A DNA stretch of 64,000 nucleotides. It comes from Phanerodontia chrysosporium (lineage: Eukaryota > Basidiomycota > Agaricomycetes > Polyporales > Phanerochaetaceae). Shown piece after piece: positions 37,185-48,363 of this stretch. The stretch spans positions 62,001 to 126,000 of the forward strand of contig MJGA01000016.1 of the NCBI GenBank assembly GCA_001910725.1, given 5' to 3'. A program made the position numbers and the translations under genes. A model generated the notes under the pieces. The model searched no databases, was not told the DNA's origin, and saw only the letters and a program-made list of their open reading frames with translations. Each line of letters starts with the position of its first letter. Within the stretch, counting starts at the first letter, position 1.

Positions 37185-37595
37185 GTGGGAGTCAGAGTGG
37201 TCGTGGTTGTGGTCTGTCAGCTGTCGCACGTTGTAAGTTGTCGCGACAAGTGGTGTAGCATGCACCCGAATCGATCGTGACGGTACCTAGCGGTGTCGAG
37301 ATTTACGCTAGCCGTGGAGGTGTCGTTCCTTGGTCGACATCGAAGAAAGCAGGATCATCTTGCTTTTATTTCCTGAAGTCTATGTACATTCTAGGTGGCA
37401 AGATGTTGTACAGCTGGAAAGACAAACCTGCAGGGTGTGACAACAGGAGAAACTTGGTGAAGTGCGCCCTGAGCGATCCGGCGCTCTCCCACGTGGCGTA
37501 ACCCTAACCTTAGAAGCACTAGTGTGTACGCGTCGCGCGAGTTGCTCGCGCTGCATTCCGCTTACGCTTACGCTACCTTCCACTTCTCCACCACC
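37185..37595. other. divergent promoter region, LYC1-like and RPN1
   Basis: This 411 bp stretch must drive both genes. It contains one match (8 of 9) to the yeast proteasome control element, listed separately. No other feature seen. Confidence 0.5.
37394..37402 (+). promoter_or_regulatory. PACE-like site GGTGGCAAG upstream of RPN1
   Basis: GGTGGCAAG differs by one base from GGTGGCAAA, the proteasome-associated control element bound by Rpn4 in Saccharomyces. It lies about 195 nt before the RPN1 start. Rpn4 itself is not clearly known in basidiomycetes, so this may be chance. Confidence 0.25.
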
Positions 37596-40500
37596 ATGGG
37601 CATCGACAACACAATTGCCATTCAGGTCCCGCAAAGGACCCCAAGAAGCCTGAAGAGAAGCCAGAGAAGGACGGAAAGCCAAAGCCTGGCGAGAAGGAGA
37701 AGGATGGAGAGGACCTGGTGCGTACGGTGCTCTTGAGATAATGTCGGCGTCACTGACTCGCAGTAGTCGCAAGAAGACCAGGAGCTCAAGACCGAGCTAG
37801 AGATGCTCGTTGAGCGACTAAAGGTCCGTGTACTCTCATGCACTTTCATAACCTTCGGAGACTCATTGGTCTATCACTAGGAGCCGAACACCGACCTCTA
37901 CCGTCCAGCTCTTGAGACGCTGCGCACGCTCATCAGGACCTCTACATCATCTATGACCTCTGTTCCAAAGCCCCTTAAGTTCCTTCATCCACATTATCCT
38001 GAACTGCAGACTCTGTACGAGACATGGCCTGCGTCCGAGAACAAGGTGAGACACAGTAGCTTTCGGTATTGGCACTGTATTCATATAAATTCAGGCGTTG
38101 TTCGCGGATATACTCTCTGTCCTTGCTATGACATATTCCGATACCCAACCGCGGGGACGTTGCGTTACCGGCTCTTGTCCGCCGCCCTTCTTCCAGATGC
38201 GAAGCACATCTCCGAGCCGGGCCTCTGGGGACACGAATACGTCCGCCACCTCGCAGCAGAGCTCGGAGAAGAATATCGTGTGCGGGAATTGGGAGAGGAG
38301 GAGGAGGAGCTTACAGAGAAGCCTGCAGCAGCAGAAGGCGAAGCGAAGCCCGAGGAGAAGAAACCTGAAGAGAAGACCAAGGTCAAGGTCGAGCCTATCG
38401 GCACCATCGAGGAATTGAGGGCCCTAGCACTGGAATGCGCGTCGTTCCTGCTGCATCACAACGCAGAGCCAGATGCGGTGGACCTCCTCGAAGAACTCGA
38501 GATCGTGGACCAGATCACCAACCTGGTGGACGAGAACACCTTCGGACGAGTATGCCAATACATGATTGCTTGCGTGCCGCTCCTCCCGCAGCCCGACGAC
38601 ACCATGTTCCTCCGCACCGCGCACGCCATTTACGTCAAGTTCTCGCGATTCCCGGAGTCCCTGTCCCTCGCCATCCGCCTGAACGACCGCGACCTCATCA
38701 AGCAGGACTTCCACGCGCCCGCGAACCCGCTGATGAAGCGGCAACTCGCATTCCTCCTTGCTCGTGCGCAGATACCTAAGGAATGGGTATTCCCAGACGA
38801 GAGCGAGGAGATTCCGGAGGACCTCTTGGATTGCTTGAGCAATACCAAGCTTAGCCAGCACTTCAAGGACTTCGGCAAAGAGCTCGGTGTTTTGGAGCCG
38901 AAGAGCCTGGAGGACGTCTACAAGTCTCACTTGGAAAACACCAGTACGTGTTGGCGCGTAGACCACCCGTTCTAGTTCTGATTACGGCCTCAGAGACGAC
39001 AACGGCGAACGTCGACTCAGCAAGAGCGAACCTTGCGAGCACGTTCGTCAATGCATTCGTTAACGCTGGCTTCGGAAACGACAAGCTCATGGTGGAGGCT
39101 GAGGAGGGTAGCAGCTGGATATACAAGAATAAAGATCACGGTACGTTCGACGCCGCGCCAGTAATACATGCCTTACTTAGCCTGCATTAGGTATGATGAG
39201 CGCTGCCGCGAGCTTAGGTCTCAGCTTGCTTTGGGATACCGATGTTGGTCTCAGTCACGTCGACAAGTACACCTATTCTTCTGAGGAGCACATCAAGGTA
39301 CGTTTATTACGATGCATATAGACGCGTCAATCTAATATATCGCCTTGTAGGCGGGTGCTCTTCTCGCTACTGGTATACTGAACACCGGTGTGCGCACCGA
39401 GGCGGACGCAGCCATGGCGCTGCTAGGTGACTACGTCGACAACAAATCCGTACCTCTCAAGATCAGCGCCATCGTGGGTCTCGGCCTGGCATACGCTGGC
39501 TCAGTGCGAGAGGACCTGCAAGCGTTGCTTCTTCCTCTCGTCGGCGATGACGGTGTCTCGATGGAGATTGCCAGTTTGGCTGCTCTTTCCCTGGGTTTCA
39601 TCTACGTTGGCAGCGGTGACGGCGAGATCAGTAGCACCATTCTGCAGACTCTGATGGAGAGGGACGCCAAGCAACTGGACGAGAAGTGGGCCCGGTATAT
39701 GGCATTGGGTCTCGCTCTGCTCTACGTTGGTGCGTAGCTGGGACCTACGGTTATTATCATACCCGACTTACCAATCTGTCGCGTGTACAGGTCACCAAGA
39801 CGCGACTGACGCGATCATCAGCGCGCTTCAGGCCATTGAGCACGAAGCCATCTCGAGCCAGGCGCAGGTCCTCGTCGACATGTGCGCGTACGCTGGTACG
39901 GGAAATGTGCTGAAGGTCCAGCAGTTCCTGCACCTTTGCGACGAGCATTACAACGCCTCCAAAAAGGATGAAGAGAAGGACGAGAAGAAGGAAGGCGAGG
40001 ACAAGGAGGAGAAGCCGCAGAAGGACGATACCTTCCAAGCTCTTGCCGTCATCGGTATCGCGCTGGTGGCAATGGGTGAGGAAATCGGTGCAGAGATGAC
40101 ACTCCGACAGTTCAACCACCTGGTGCGTACACAGAGGTATCGATGATAGGTACAGTACGGCGGACTTACTGCATGGATTCTATAGATGGCATACGGCGAC
40201 CCGGTGATTCGCAAAGCCGTCCCACTGGCACTTGGTCTTGTCAGCGCCTCTAACCCGCAACTACCCATCCTCGACATTCTCTCGAAGTACAGTCACGACA
40301 ACGACCTTGCCGTCGCTCTCAACGCCATCTTCGCTATGGGTCTCGTTGGTGCAGGTACCAACAACGCACGGTTGGCGCAGATGCTCCGACAGCTGGCTGG
40401 CTACTACTACAAGGAGCCAGACTGTCTGTTCATGGTCCGGATAGCGCAGGGCCTGGTGAACATGGGCAAGGGCACGATCACAATCAATCCCTTCTTCCAT

Positions 40501-40999
40501 GACCGTCAGATCATGAGCAGGACCGCAGTCGCAAGTCTGCTATCTGTTCTGCTAGCGTTCACGGACGCAAAATCATGTGAGTGTGCTGTCGTATTATATG
40601 CAGGCGAAGGTCTTCTAACGCCACGGCAGTCATCTTGGACAAGTATCACTGGATGCTATACTTCTTGACGCCCGCGATGTACCCCCGTTTCCTCATCACC
40701 CTCAACGACCAACTCGAGAGCATCCCCGTGTCTGTTCGTGTGGGCCAGGTAAGTAGCGTGGTTGGTTTAATTCTGCGGCAACTAACATCCGCATCCAGGC
40801 TGTGGACGTCGTCGGCCAAGCAGGCAAGCCAAGAACCATTTCCGGTTTCCAGACGCACTCGACACCAGTACGCCTGGGTACAACAGAACGTGCCGAACTC
40901 GCCACGGAGGAGTTCATTCCCTTCTCAAACGTCCTGGAGAACTTTGTCATCTTGCAGAAGAACCCGGGTTACGAGAGGGATGACAAGATGGACATATGA
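37596..40999 (+). CDS. RPN1: 26S proteasome regulatory subunit RPN1 (PSMD2)
   Basis: Large non-ATPase subunit of the proteasome base; it docks ubiquitin-like shuttle factors and Ubp6. About 956 residues in 11 exons (37596-37717, 37767-37823, 37881-38045, 38095-38943, 38994-39140, 39191-39297, 39351-39729, 39791-40122, 40186-40576, 40630-40748, 40799-40999). After a Lys/Glu-rich N-terminus come [20 protein letters not shown] and [16 protein letters not shown], then the PC-repeat toroid ([22 protein letters not shown] segment, [32 protein letters not shown]) and the C-terminal [12 protein letters not shown]. Two places are one base short: the first exon near 37630, and the G4 run at 38153-38156 before TLRYR. 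As this gene is essential, both are probably sequence errors. The start is the ATG in good context (ccaccATGg), though the first ten codons are not family-checked. Confidence 0.95.
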
Positions 41000-41108
41000 T
41001 AGATTAGAACGAGCAATATGCGCTTTTTGTGTTGTAATTTTACACTGGTCATGAACTTGTCTCTAATTTGCTTTCACTTCTTTCCTCCTGATATCCCGCA
41101 TCAATTCA

Positions 41109-44100
41109 TCACGCAATCCCTCGTAGGCTCGCGTACTCGTCGATTACACTGGTGGGTTCGCGATACTCTGCGATGGGTGTGAACTGAAGATCGTTCAAGC
41201 TGTGGCGATCATCTGTCAATAGCAACGAAAGACAGCGCAAAAAGCTAGACATACCCGAAAGCGGCGGGACCACCGCAAGCCAATCCTTCTGGAGTCTTCG
41301 TCCACTTGGGATTTCCGGCCAAAGCGATAACAGTGACACGCAAGCCGTAACTGCTCATAGCATCAGCACGGAGCGAGAGGAAAAAGTGACAGTAACCTAC
41401 CGATACTCTTGGGTGCCAATCGCAGAACCTGATTGTGAGTCAAGCACAGTGATCAGGTCGGGAACTGTGACGACAACCTCAAGAAACCTGAGTTGTTTGA
41501 ATGCTGTAGCGAAGGTGTCTCGCTGACCTCGTCCGGCTGTCCAGGGCTCTCCCGGATGACGTACAAGTTCTCGTTCTGGAATGGGATGCGTAGACGGTCC
41601 TGTGGACCCCAAGAACGAATGGCTTTGTCCACCACCCCGGTGTCATCTTCCTCCTCGGCCTGCAGAGGTGCAATGGTGACCGAGCCCCACGTGAAACCTT
41701 TGCGCACCTCCTATTGCTTTTCTCAACACCTGCTCATTGCCAGTCCCGAAGTACTCACCCGATTAACGTTGATGATCTTCCCGATGAAGAGGCATGCTCC
41801 GTTCTGCAATTCAAGAATGGCCCCCGGTATGCGACCAATCTCATTTCTCTTCCTACAGAGCGCGATGGCACGCCCAATGTGCCAGGCTTGGGAGACGCTT
41901 CTAACGATGCCTGACAGACAGTCAGCCTAGACTCGTCCCTGAATCTACAACGAGGCGACGCACCGTATTCTTGACAGGTCTTGCGAGTCAGCGGTGCCAT
42001 GCTCACACCGCTTCGCGATCCCATCTCGGTAGTTACTGTACGAAGGATTGTCTCGACAGAGTATCGGTTGCTTGCGGATGGTAGGAGCTAGGGCAAATGA
42101 CTAAGGCGAGACGAAGCTTCAAGCGAGATCACGTACGACGGTATTGCCAATAGCGTCAGATATAGCACAAGGCCACAGCCCACCCTGTATATCGTAGGCT
42201 CCCGGTATACTGCAGGTCCGTGAGTGCACATACACGAGTTTATGACTCCAGGTACATGCCTTTGGTACATCTAAAGTACGTTAGCTAAGCCCATAACCTG
42301 GGTGAAGGGGAGAACCCTCACATTCGGATATGCCCGGCCCATAAGGTCCGCATCGAGCACCGACTTCCCCATCTCTGCAGCAATGATCATAGGTTGTATG
42401 CCGTTGCCGCCTCCAATCTCATCTGAAATGGCGCCTTCACAGTCAGACATGCCCATGTACTTCATCAGAGCCTGAGCAGACGCAATAATCTCTGCGCCAC
42501 CTTGTAATCGTTCGATCTGAGGGATGAATGAGTTGCCTGCATGGATCGAGCAAACACAATTAGGCTTACCGAGACGCTGGGTGAGCCCTGGCGGAGATTA
42601 GAGACACAGGAAAAACCTTACGCCTTCCTATACGCACCATAAACATGCATCGTAGAAAGACTGCATCTTCTTGGATATCATCAGGATCGACGACCTGTTC
42701 AATGATTCAGGCTACCTCTTACGCTTGGCAGAATAGGCGCATACCTTGATAACTCTCCCGTCCCGCAACATTTGACGAGCAACGAGAAAAGGAGGATAGG
42801 GTGAGCCGCCACCGCCCGTTCCGAGTACTCCGCATCCTTCTGCTATCCACTCTGGAGGACAACTTCAGATTACCATCCATCCTCTTAATAGGTGAAATTA
42901 CACTTACCGAGGTCTAATTCTGTCAACAGCCATTCGCGCCCAGACGTAATATGTGGAACGTAAGTTTCGACGTCGACAACTGTCGTGGGTTCTTCGTCCA
43001 GCGGATGAAGAGCCTGTTTTTCCGGCTCTTCCTCGTCTTTTGTACGGACATCGCTGGTAACCATATCGCCTCCCACGCTTCCTGACGATTCCGAGGATAG
43101 CTCTCCAGCAGCTTTGACTATTATTCTTGTTGCCTGATTTGTGACGTACTGCACTTGTAATCAGTAACGCTAGCATTCACTTTGCACGACATCTCTGACC
43201 TGAACAGGGAGGTTAGCGACTTCGACGATCTTGACTGTCTCTATCATCAATATCAGGGCTCCATGGTTCACATTAGATGGAGCTTAAGGAACATACCAGG
43301 AATCGCGCCACAACAGACGGCTTTCTCTATCGCCTGCGCTTTGATTGATTCAATGACATCGTCGATTTTTCGGCCTTGCAGAATTTCTATCGTGTCGATC
43401 TCTCCGGCCACTACATGGTGTATCAGGTACGAGGATTACTCTGGCTGCCTCCAAGGTACATCAGGGCTGACCTTTGGCCATGGCCGCCCCAGCAGCATTC
43501 GCAACACTAAAGAACGGCGGGCGCACGATTTGCGAGACGCCCTGCAGTCTATCGGGTGCGATGATACTTCCGCCGCCGACGAGCAGTAGCGTAATATCTT
43601 CCGGAGATGTCTTCATCCTGATGTCCTAGTGAGTCTCGACATCGGGTAGATTGCGGAATGAGTACTTGTCAACAATACGCTCGAGCATTCTCTTGATGAC
43701 TTCTTTGGACTCATGTACGATATCCGGAGAGATGTCCGCGACCCGTGCCTTCTCGCCGATGTTGACGGTACCGTCCGCAACCACAATGTCTGTAGCGGTG
43801 ACTACGTTCCCGCCGAACACCTTCGCGTCGCGCGTCAGATGATGCCCAACGGAGTCAGGGCCAACAGCAACTGTGCTGCCCTTCTGGGTCTGGTGAACCT
43901 TCACTCGAGAGCCTCCCCCGAGTCCTATAGACTGAACATCAGCCATCGAAAAGTTTGTGCGAACGCCGCCAATCTCGATGAACGCGGCCGCTTGCCGCGG
44001 GAATCCGGAGGGGAGCAGTACCCCTACGTCCGTCGTGGTGCCACCGATGTCGACAACAATGGTGGATTTCCCCAACGCCGCAGGGTCGGGTAGACTGTCC

Positions 44101-45158
44101 ATACGAGCCAGGAATGCCGCACCGCGCATTGAGTTGGTCGGACCAGAAGCGAATGTTCGGATTGGCAGCTTGGAGGCCTGGGCAGCGGAGGTCAACGTCC
44201 CGTCATTTTGTGTCAGGAACAGCGGACAGTCGAGATCGAGAGCTCGTATAGCCTTCTCGAAATGATGAATGGTCCTCTGAGCAAAAGTGAGGATCGATGC
44301 ATTTAGAATGGATGCGTTCTCTCTCTCGAGCAGCCCAACTTGGCCAACTGGAAGAACGCTTAACGACACCAACGAGTAATAGGGGAGTTACACATGCCTT
44401 CCCTAGAACAAACGACGTTGGTACCGGGACCGAGCTCGCGGCTGATGATCTGCGCAGCTGTAGCTTCCTGTACGCCCCTGTTATCCAGCGGAGAAAACAC
44501 GCCAGACAGCACAATCTACATTGGGAAACAACCATGTTATATGTATCCTGGATCGAAGTGGTAATTTATTCTTACATTTTTGAGACCCTTGGCCTTGATA
44601 ATCTCGCATTGCTCTATGATTTGGCCTTCTTTCATGGGAACGATCTCACGGCCATCTACTGTACCAGGGTCAGTCGTCAATCGTTATGTCATCAATTTGG
44701 GAGATAGACCCACTTTCTAAGCCACCATCCACGTATCCGACATAACCCTCCATGATGTTTCTCAATTGTGGAGGAAAGTCAATAAAGGGTGGGCATTGTC
44801 GCGTATATGGGCCGCAAATACGTATGACAGCAACTTTGGATAGTCTCCGAGCATCTCGCTCCAATACAGCATTGATGAAAGCCGTTGTACCAACGCTCAC
44901 GCAAGACACGGCAGAGGGAGCGATCGCTGCGGTCTTCAACAGTTCGCGGACGGCCATCTCGATGCCGTCAGAGACATTAGGGGTAGTTGGGGCCTTGAAG
45001 TGGGCCAGCACGCCGCGGTTTGTTTCGGACACTCGGGTGACATCTATCAGGACACCGTCTGTGTTGGTGCCTGCAACAACATCAGCGAGCGAGTCCTGAT
45101 GTAACCGTTCAGAACAACGACATGACGCACCTCCAACGTCGACACCGATGCGAAGCAT
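41109..45158 (-). CDS. hydantoinase/oxoprolinase-type protein fused to a DUF917 domain
   Basis: Long multi-exon gene. The N-terminus MLRIGVDVGG, spliced to TNTDGVLIDVTRV, is the ATP-binding start of the hydantoinase/5-oxoprolinase family, followed by SVGTTAFINAVLERD. The next segments carry FASGPTNSMRGAAFLARM and VVDIGGTTTDVGVLLP (second phosphate loop) and GLGGGSRVKV. The last third is a DUF917 domain: LGTGGGGSPYPPFLVARQML, MGMSDCEGAISDEIGGGNG and GLRVTVIALAGNPKW. The family hydrolyses cyclic amides using ATP; the DUF917 part has no firmly known role. The C-terminal exons join when the intron after GGPAAFG is removed to LNDLQFTPIAEY, ending in TGA at 41109-41111. Many introns were placed by family fit, so internal exon edges around 41400-42270 are approximate. 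Cytoplasmic location is likely as no signal peptide is seen. Confidence 0.85.
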
Positions 45159-45418
45159 ACCGCCACTGGTACCTAGGGGCAGAGGCCAGACGGCGAGATG
45201 ACAGGACCTGGGATGAGACGATATAGTACAAGAAGGTGAAAGCGTGTCTCAGGCTCAAGAGAATGGTTGGCTTTAGGGTCACACGGCTGGCTTATCGTGC
45301 TGGACGTGCACATGATGCAGATGAAGGGCTGCAATTGGCGGGTCATGTGTATTTGTGGGGTGATGACTTGATAGCAGGGACGTCAGGTAAGGGTGGGAGC
45401 AACGTGAGTCGTACGCAC

Positions 45419-46237
45419 TCAACATACGCCACAATCCCCGATCCACACAGGAAGGGTGCTCTTCCCGTCTGTGCCTCCGCCGACTTCATCCAGCCTGTCT
45501 AAAACCTCCCATCCGGACTCTACCTCTCCAAATACGACGTACTTTCCGTTCATCTTGTTGAGCTTGGCTTCGTCATCCGTGAGCACAATGAAGAACTGTG
45601 ACGAGTTGGTGTTTTTCCCAGAGTTGGCCATGGCAAGCGATCCTCGTCGCATTTTGCGTTTGAGTCCATCTTTGTCATCGTTGAACTTGCCACCATATAT
45701 CGACTGCTGACGCGTCAGTGGTACACGGAGGGAGAGAACTACTTGGCGTACTTCACCACCTGACCCATCTCCTCTTGTGATGTCTCCGCCCTGAGCGACG
45801 AATCCTTTGACTATCCTATGAATCGGACAGCCAAGATAGTGTAGCTTTTTGTTGGGAGCATTCTTGCACATGCCCTTCTCCCCAGTGCACAAAGCGAGGA
45901 AATTCGTACGTGTCTTCGCAAGCCCATGCGTACCATCCAGCTTGAACACTACTCTACCTGCGCAGAGCGGAAGCGGAGGAGTGAAGCGCATCTTCAAGGA
46001 GCTCTAAAAGGGGTGGTAAGATGTCTGTATTGCTTCGAGCACCGGACGGGGCCAATGTACATCGAGCTCTTTCAGAATGTCCTGCTGTTCCTCCGAGAGC
46101 TCTTCGAGACTAGACGGGAGTCCATATATGACGTGATTCTTATGTAGCAGACTGTTTGTCGCATCGTAGGCAGCCTTTTCGGTGTCGTATGCATCGCGAT
46201 CGCCAATGTAGATGTCGAGCCAAGCTCTGGAGGTCAT
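45419..46237 (-). CDS. cyclophilin-type peptidyl-prolyl isomerase with N-terminal insertion
   Basis: Cyclophilin domain catalysing proline cis-trans isomerisation. Core motifs: AKTRTNFLALCTGEKG, LHYLGCPIHRIVKGFVAQGGD, TRGDGSGGE, SIYGGKFNDD, GSLAMANSGKNTNSSQFF (catalytic-pocket region) and KYVVFGEVESGWEVLDRLD. Arg in HRIVKGF and the QGGD/SQFF residues are present, so activity is plausible. The gene starts MTSRAWLDIYIGD, which looks like the first strand of a cyclophilin, but about 45 helical residues (EELSEEQQDILKELDVHW) come before the second strand CAGRVVFKLDG. Between them a TAG is in frame at about 46016; a 39 nt intron with a pyrimidine-rich acceptor there would remove it. A further intron separates GGE from SIYGG. 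The insertion type is known to me from other basidiomycete cyclophilins. Confidence 0.9.
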
Positions 46238-46392
46238 GACTTAGCCGTGAAGGTCGCCGCAAGACCCCGGGAACGAACACGGTGCCACACTGGTACAAGA
46301 GAGCGCTCTCGACCCCAGTCACTCGCCTCGAGCCTTGGCCGACGCGTTGAACCATTCTTCGACCACATTATCCCGTTCCAGAACAGCGAACT

Positions 46393-48287
46393 ATGGTTGC
46401 GATACAACGACCAGTTAAGGGCTCACGCATTTCCTCGTTCTACCCGGTTCAGGAGCTTCCTCCACTCGCTTCGTTAGACAGCGCGTTTCAGCTGCAAGAA
46501 TACATCTCGCTGTTGATCCGCCTGAATGTGCACGATGTCGACACAATCGTGTCTCTTCCAGGAAAGAGTGGCTCGCATGAACGAGACTCTAGCGATGGCG
46601 CGGAGAGCCCCGCCGACAAGGAGAGTAAGGGCGAGGTGACGGTGGACGAGTCGTGCTGGATATACGAACAACTTCGGTGCGTGTTGGCGACCTACTGCGT
46701 CCCGTTTGCCAGCTAAACGCGCTTCGACTTTGCAGTCGGCTCGCACAAGATCTGTCTCACCCCTTGATTACGACTTTGCAACAGGAATGTACCCGCCAAA
46801 CCTGCCCCGAAATGAAAGCTGGCGAATGGCTCTACCTATGTGTTGCACATGGGAATGAAGGTGCTATGGAGGTGCGTTTCGCGGTAATTGTCTGCCCATG
46901 GGAAGAATCTCAATACGAGCTATAGCAATGCTGCGCCATAGACTACATCCTGCACACCCTTGACAGCGCCACGGCTCTGCTCAACTCACCCCGCGCATTC
47001 CCTTCACGGTACGTCCAGTAGGATGTCTACACGTGCCGTGCGTGTACTTATTTGATGGTGTTCAGACTGTCTATACCCCCGGCATCAACCCGCCATTTTT
47101 CATCGCTCGCGCGGCGACTTGGACGAGTCTTTGCCCATGCATATTATCACCACCGCGAAGCATTCGAGCAAGCGGAGGCGGAGTCCTCTTTGTACGCTCG
47201 GTTCCTCGCCCTAACCTCCAGGTTCAAGTTGGTGCCAAATGAGTTCCTGGTGATACCTTCTCGCATGAACTTCCAGACGAATACGCGACCTGAGGAGGAG
47301 GGCGAGGGCGAGGAGGGGAACCCTGAGGAGGAAGGGTCCGCAAACTTGCCCGACATCAGCCGTGAAGACTATATGAACACAGCACGACGCATCCCTAGTC
47401 AGGAGCGCCAGTGGCTCCAGCCGTCTGGTATCCTCATCAACACGGGCAGGGGTGCAAGTCCACCCGATCCGGCTGGGGATGCACGCAATCCGAGCCCGCG
47501 CAAGGGTCGTAGCCGCACCGACACCATGGTCCATAGCGAGGCTGTCAATATGGCAGAGGAGCTTGCCAAGGGCCAGGGACCGCCGGAGGCCGATATCAAC
47601 GCTTCCGTCGCACAGGAGAGTGTACTGTCTGTCGAGGAGCCAGCGGTTGTCGCGGCTGAGGAGCACGAGGAAGAAGTTCAAGAAGCGTCCACTGAGCACG
47701 AACGGACCTCGACTGCCGCAACAACTGAGACTGTCGAGGTACCAGCACAAGAACAAACAGAAGCTCAGGCAGGCGAACAGGCTGTGGAACAAGCTGCGGA
47801 ACACGCCCATCTAGAGCCTTCGGAACCTGTCGCCACAGAGATACAAGCCGAAGAGGAACACGTCTCGCACGAGGGCCGCGATGAGCCGAAAGAAGAGTCT
47901 ATCGCCGAAAACGGCCACGAAGAGGTGGACGTCACTGAAGGCACTGAGGTCGAGCCTGTCGTCGAGGCCGAACAGCCAAGCAAGCCTGCTGATAATGAAC
48001 AAGAGACCGACATTACCGGCGAACCAGCTGGCGAACAGGAGGTTGAGGCGTCGAAGCATGTTGCAGAGGAGGAATCGGAAGTCGCAGCAGACGAGCCATC
48101 CACCCACGAAGAGTCCCATGCTGAGCCTGCGGCCCAGACCGAGGAGGAGAAACCTGAGCGACCTCGGAGGCATAGGCTTCAAAGTGCACCTGTTCCCATC
48201 GTTATTGTATTTTGCTACTTGGCCGGTTCCCTTGTTCATTGGTGTTGTCCTCCTGTCTTGTTTCCTTTTGGAATATACCGCTTCTAA
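46393..48287 (+). CDS. MOB family protein, MOB4/phocein-like, with long acidic tail
   Basis: MOB proteins are adaptors for NDR kinases or, for MOB4/phocein, part of the STRIPAK phosphatase-kinase complex. Exons 46393-46676, 46736-46871, 46926-47008 and 47066-48287 give about 574 residues. The start MVAIQRPVKGSRISSFYP and SAFQLQEYISLLIRLNVHDVD fit phocein; the zinc-site elements ECTRQTCPEM and HAYYHHREAF are present, with AIDYILHTLDSATALLNSP between. The Mob fold ends near residue 235 at FLVIPSRMN. The remaining 340 or so residues are Glu/Ala/Pro-rich and disordered, ending in a hydrophobic run (PIVIVFCYLAGSLVHWC) before TAA. That last run may be read-through past an unrecognised intron or frame error. 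The acidic tail is unusual for MOB4. Confidence 0.88.
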
Positions 48288-48363
48288 CCATTGTTTTCTG
48301 TCTGACGTTAAAGGTATTGCAGCAAATACATGGACTCGGGGCAGAGGTTGTTTTATTTCGAAA

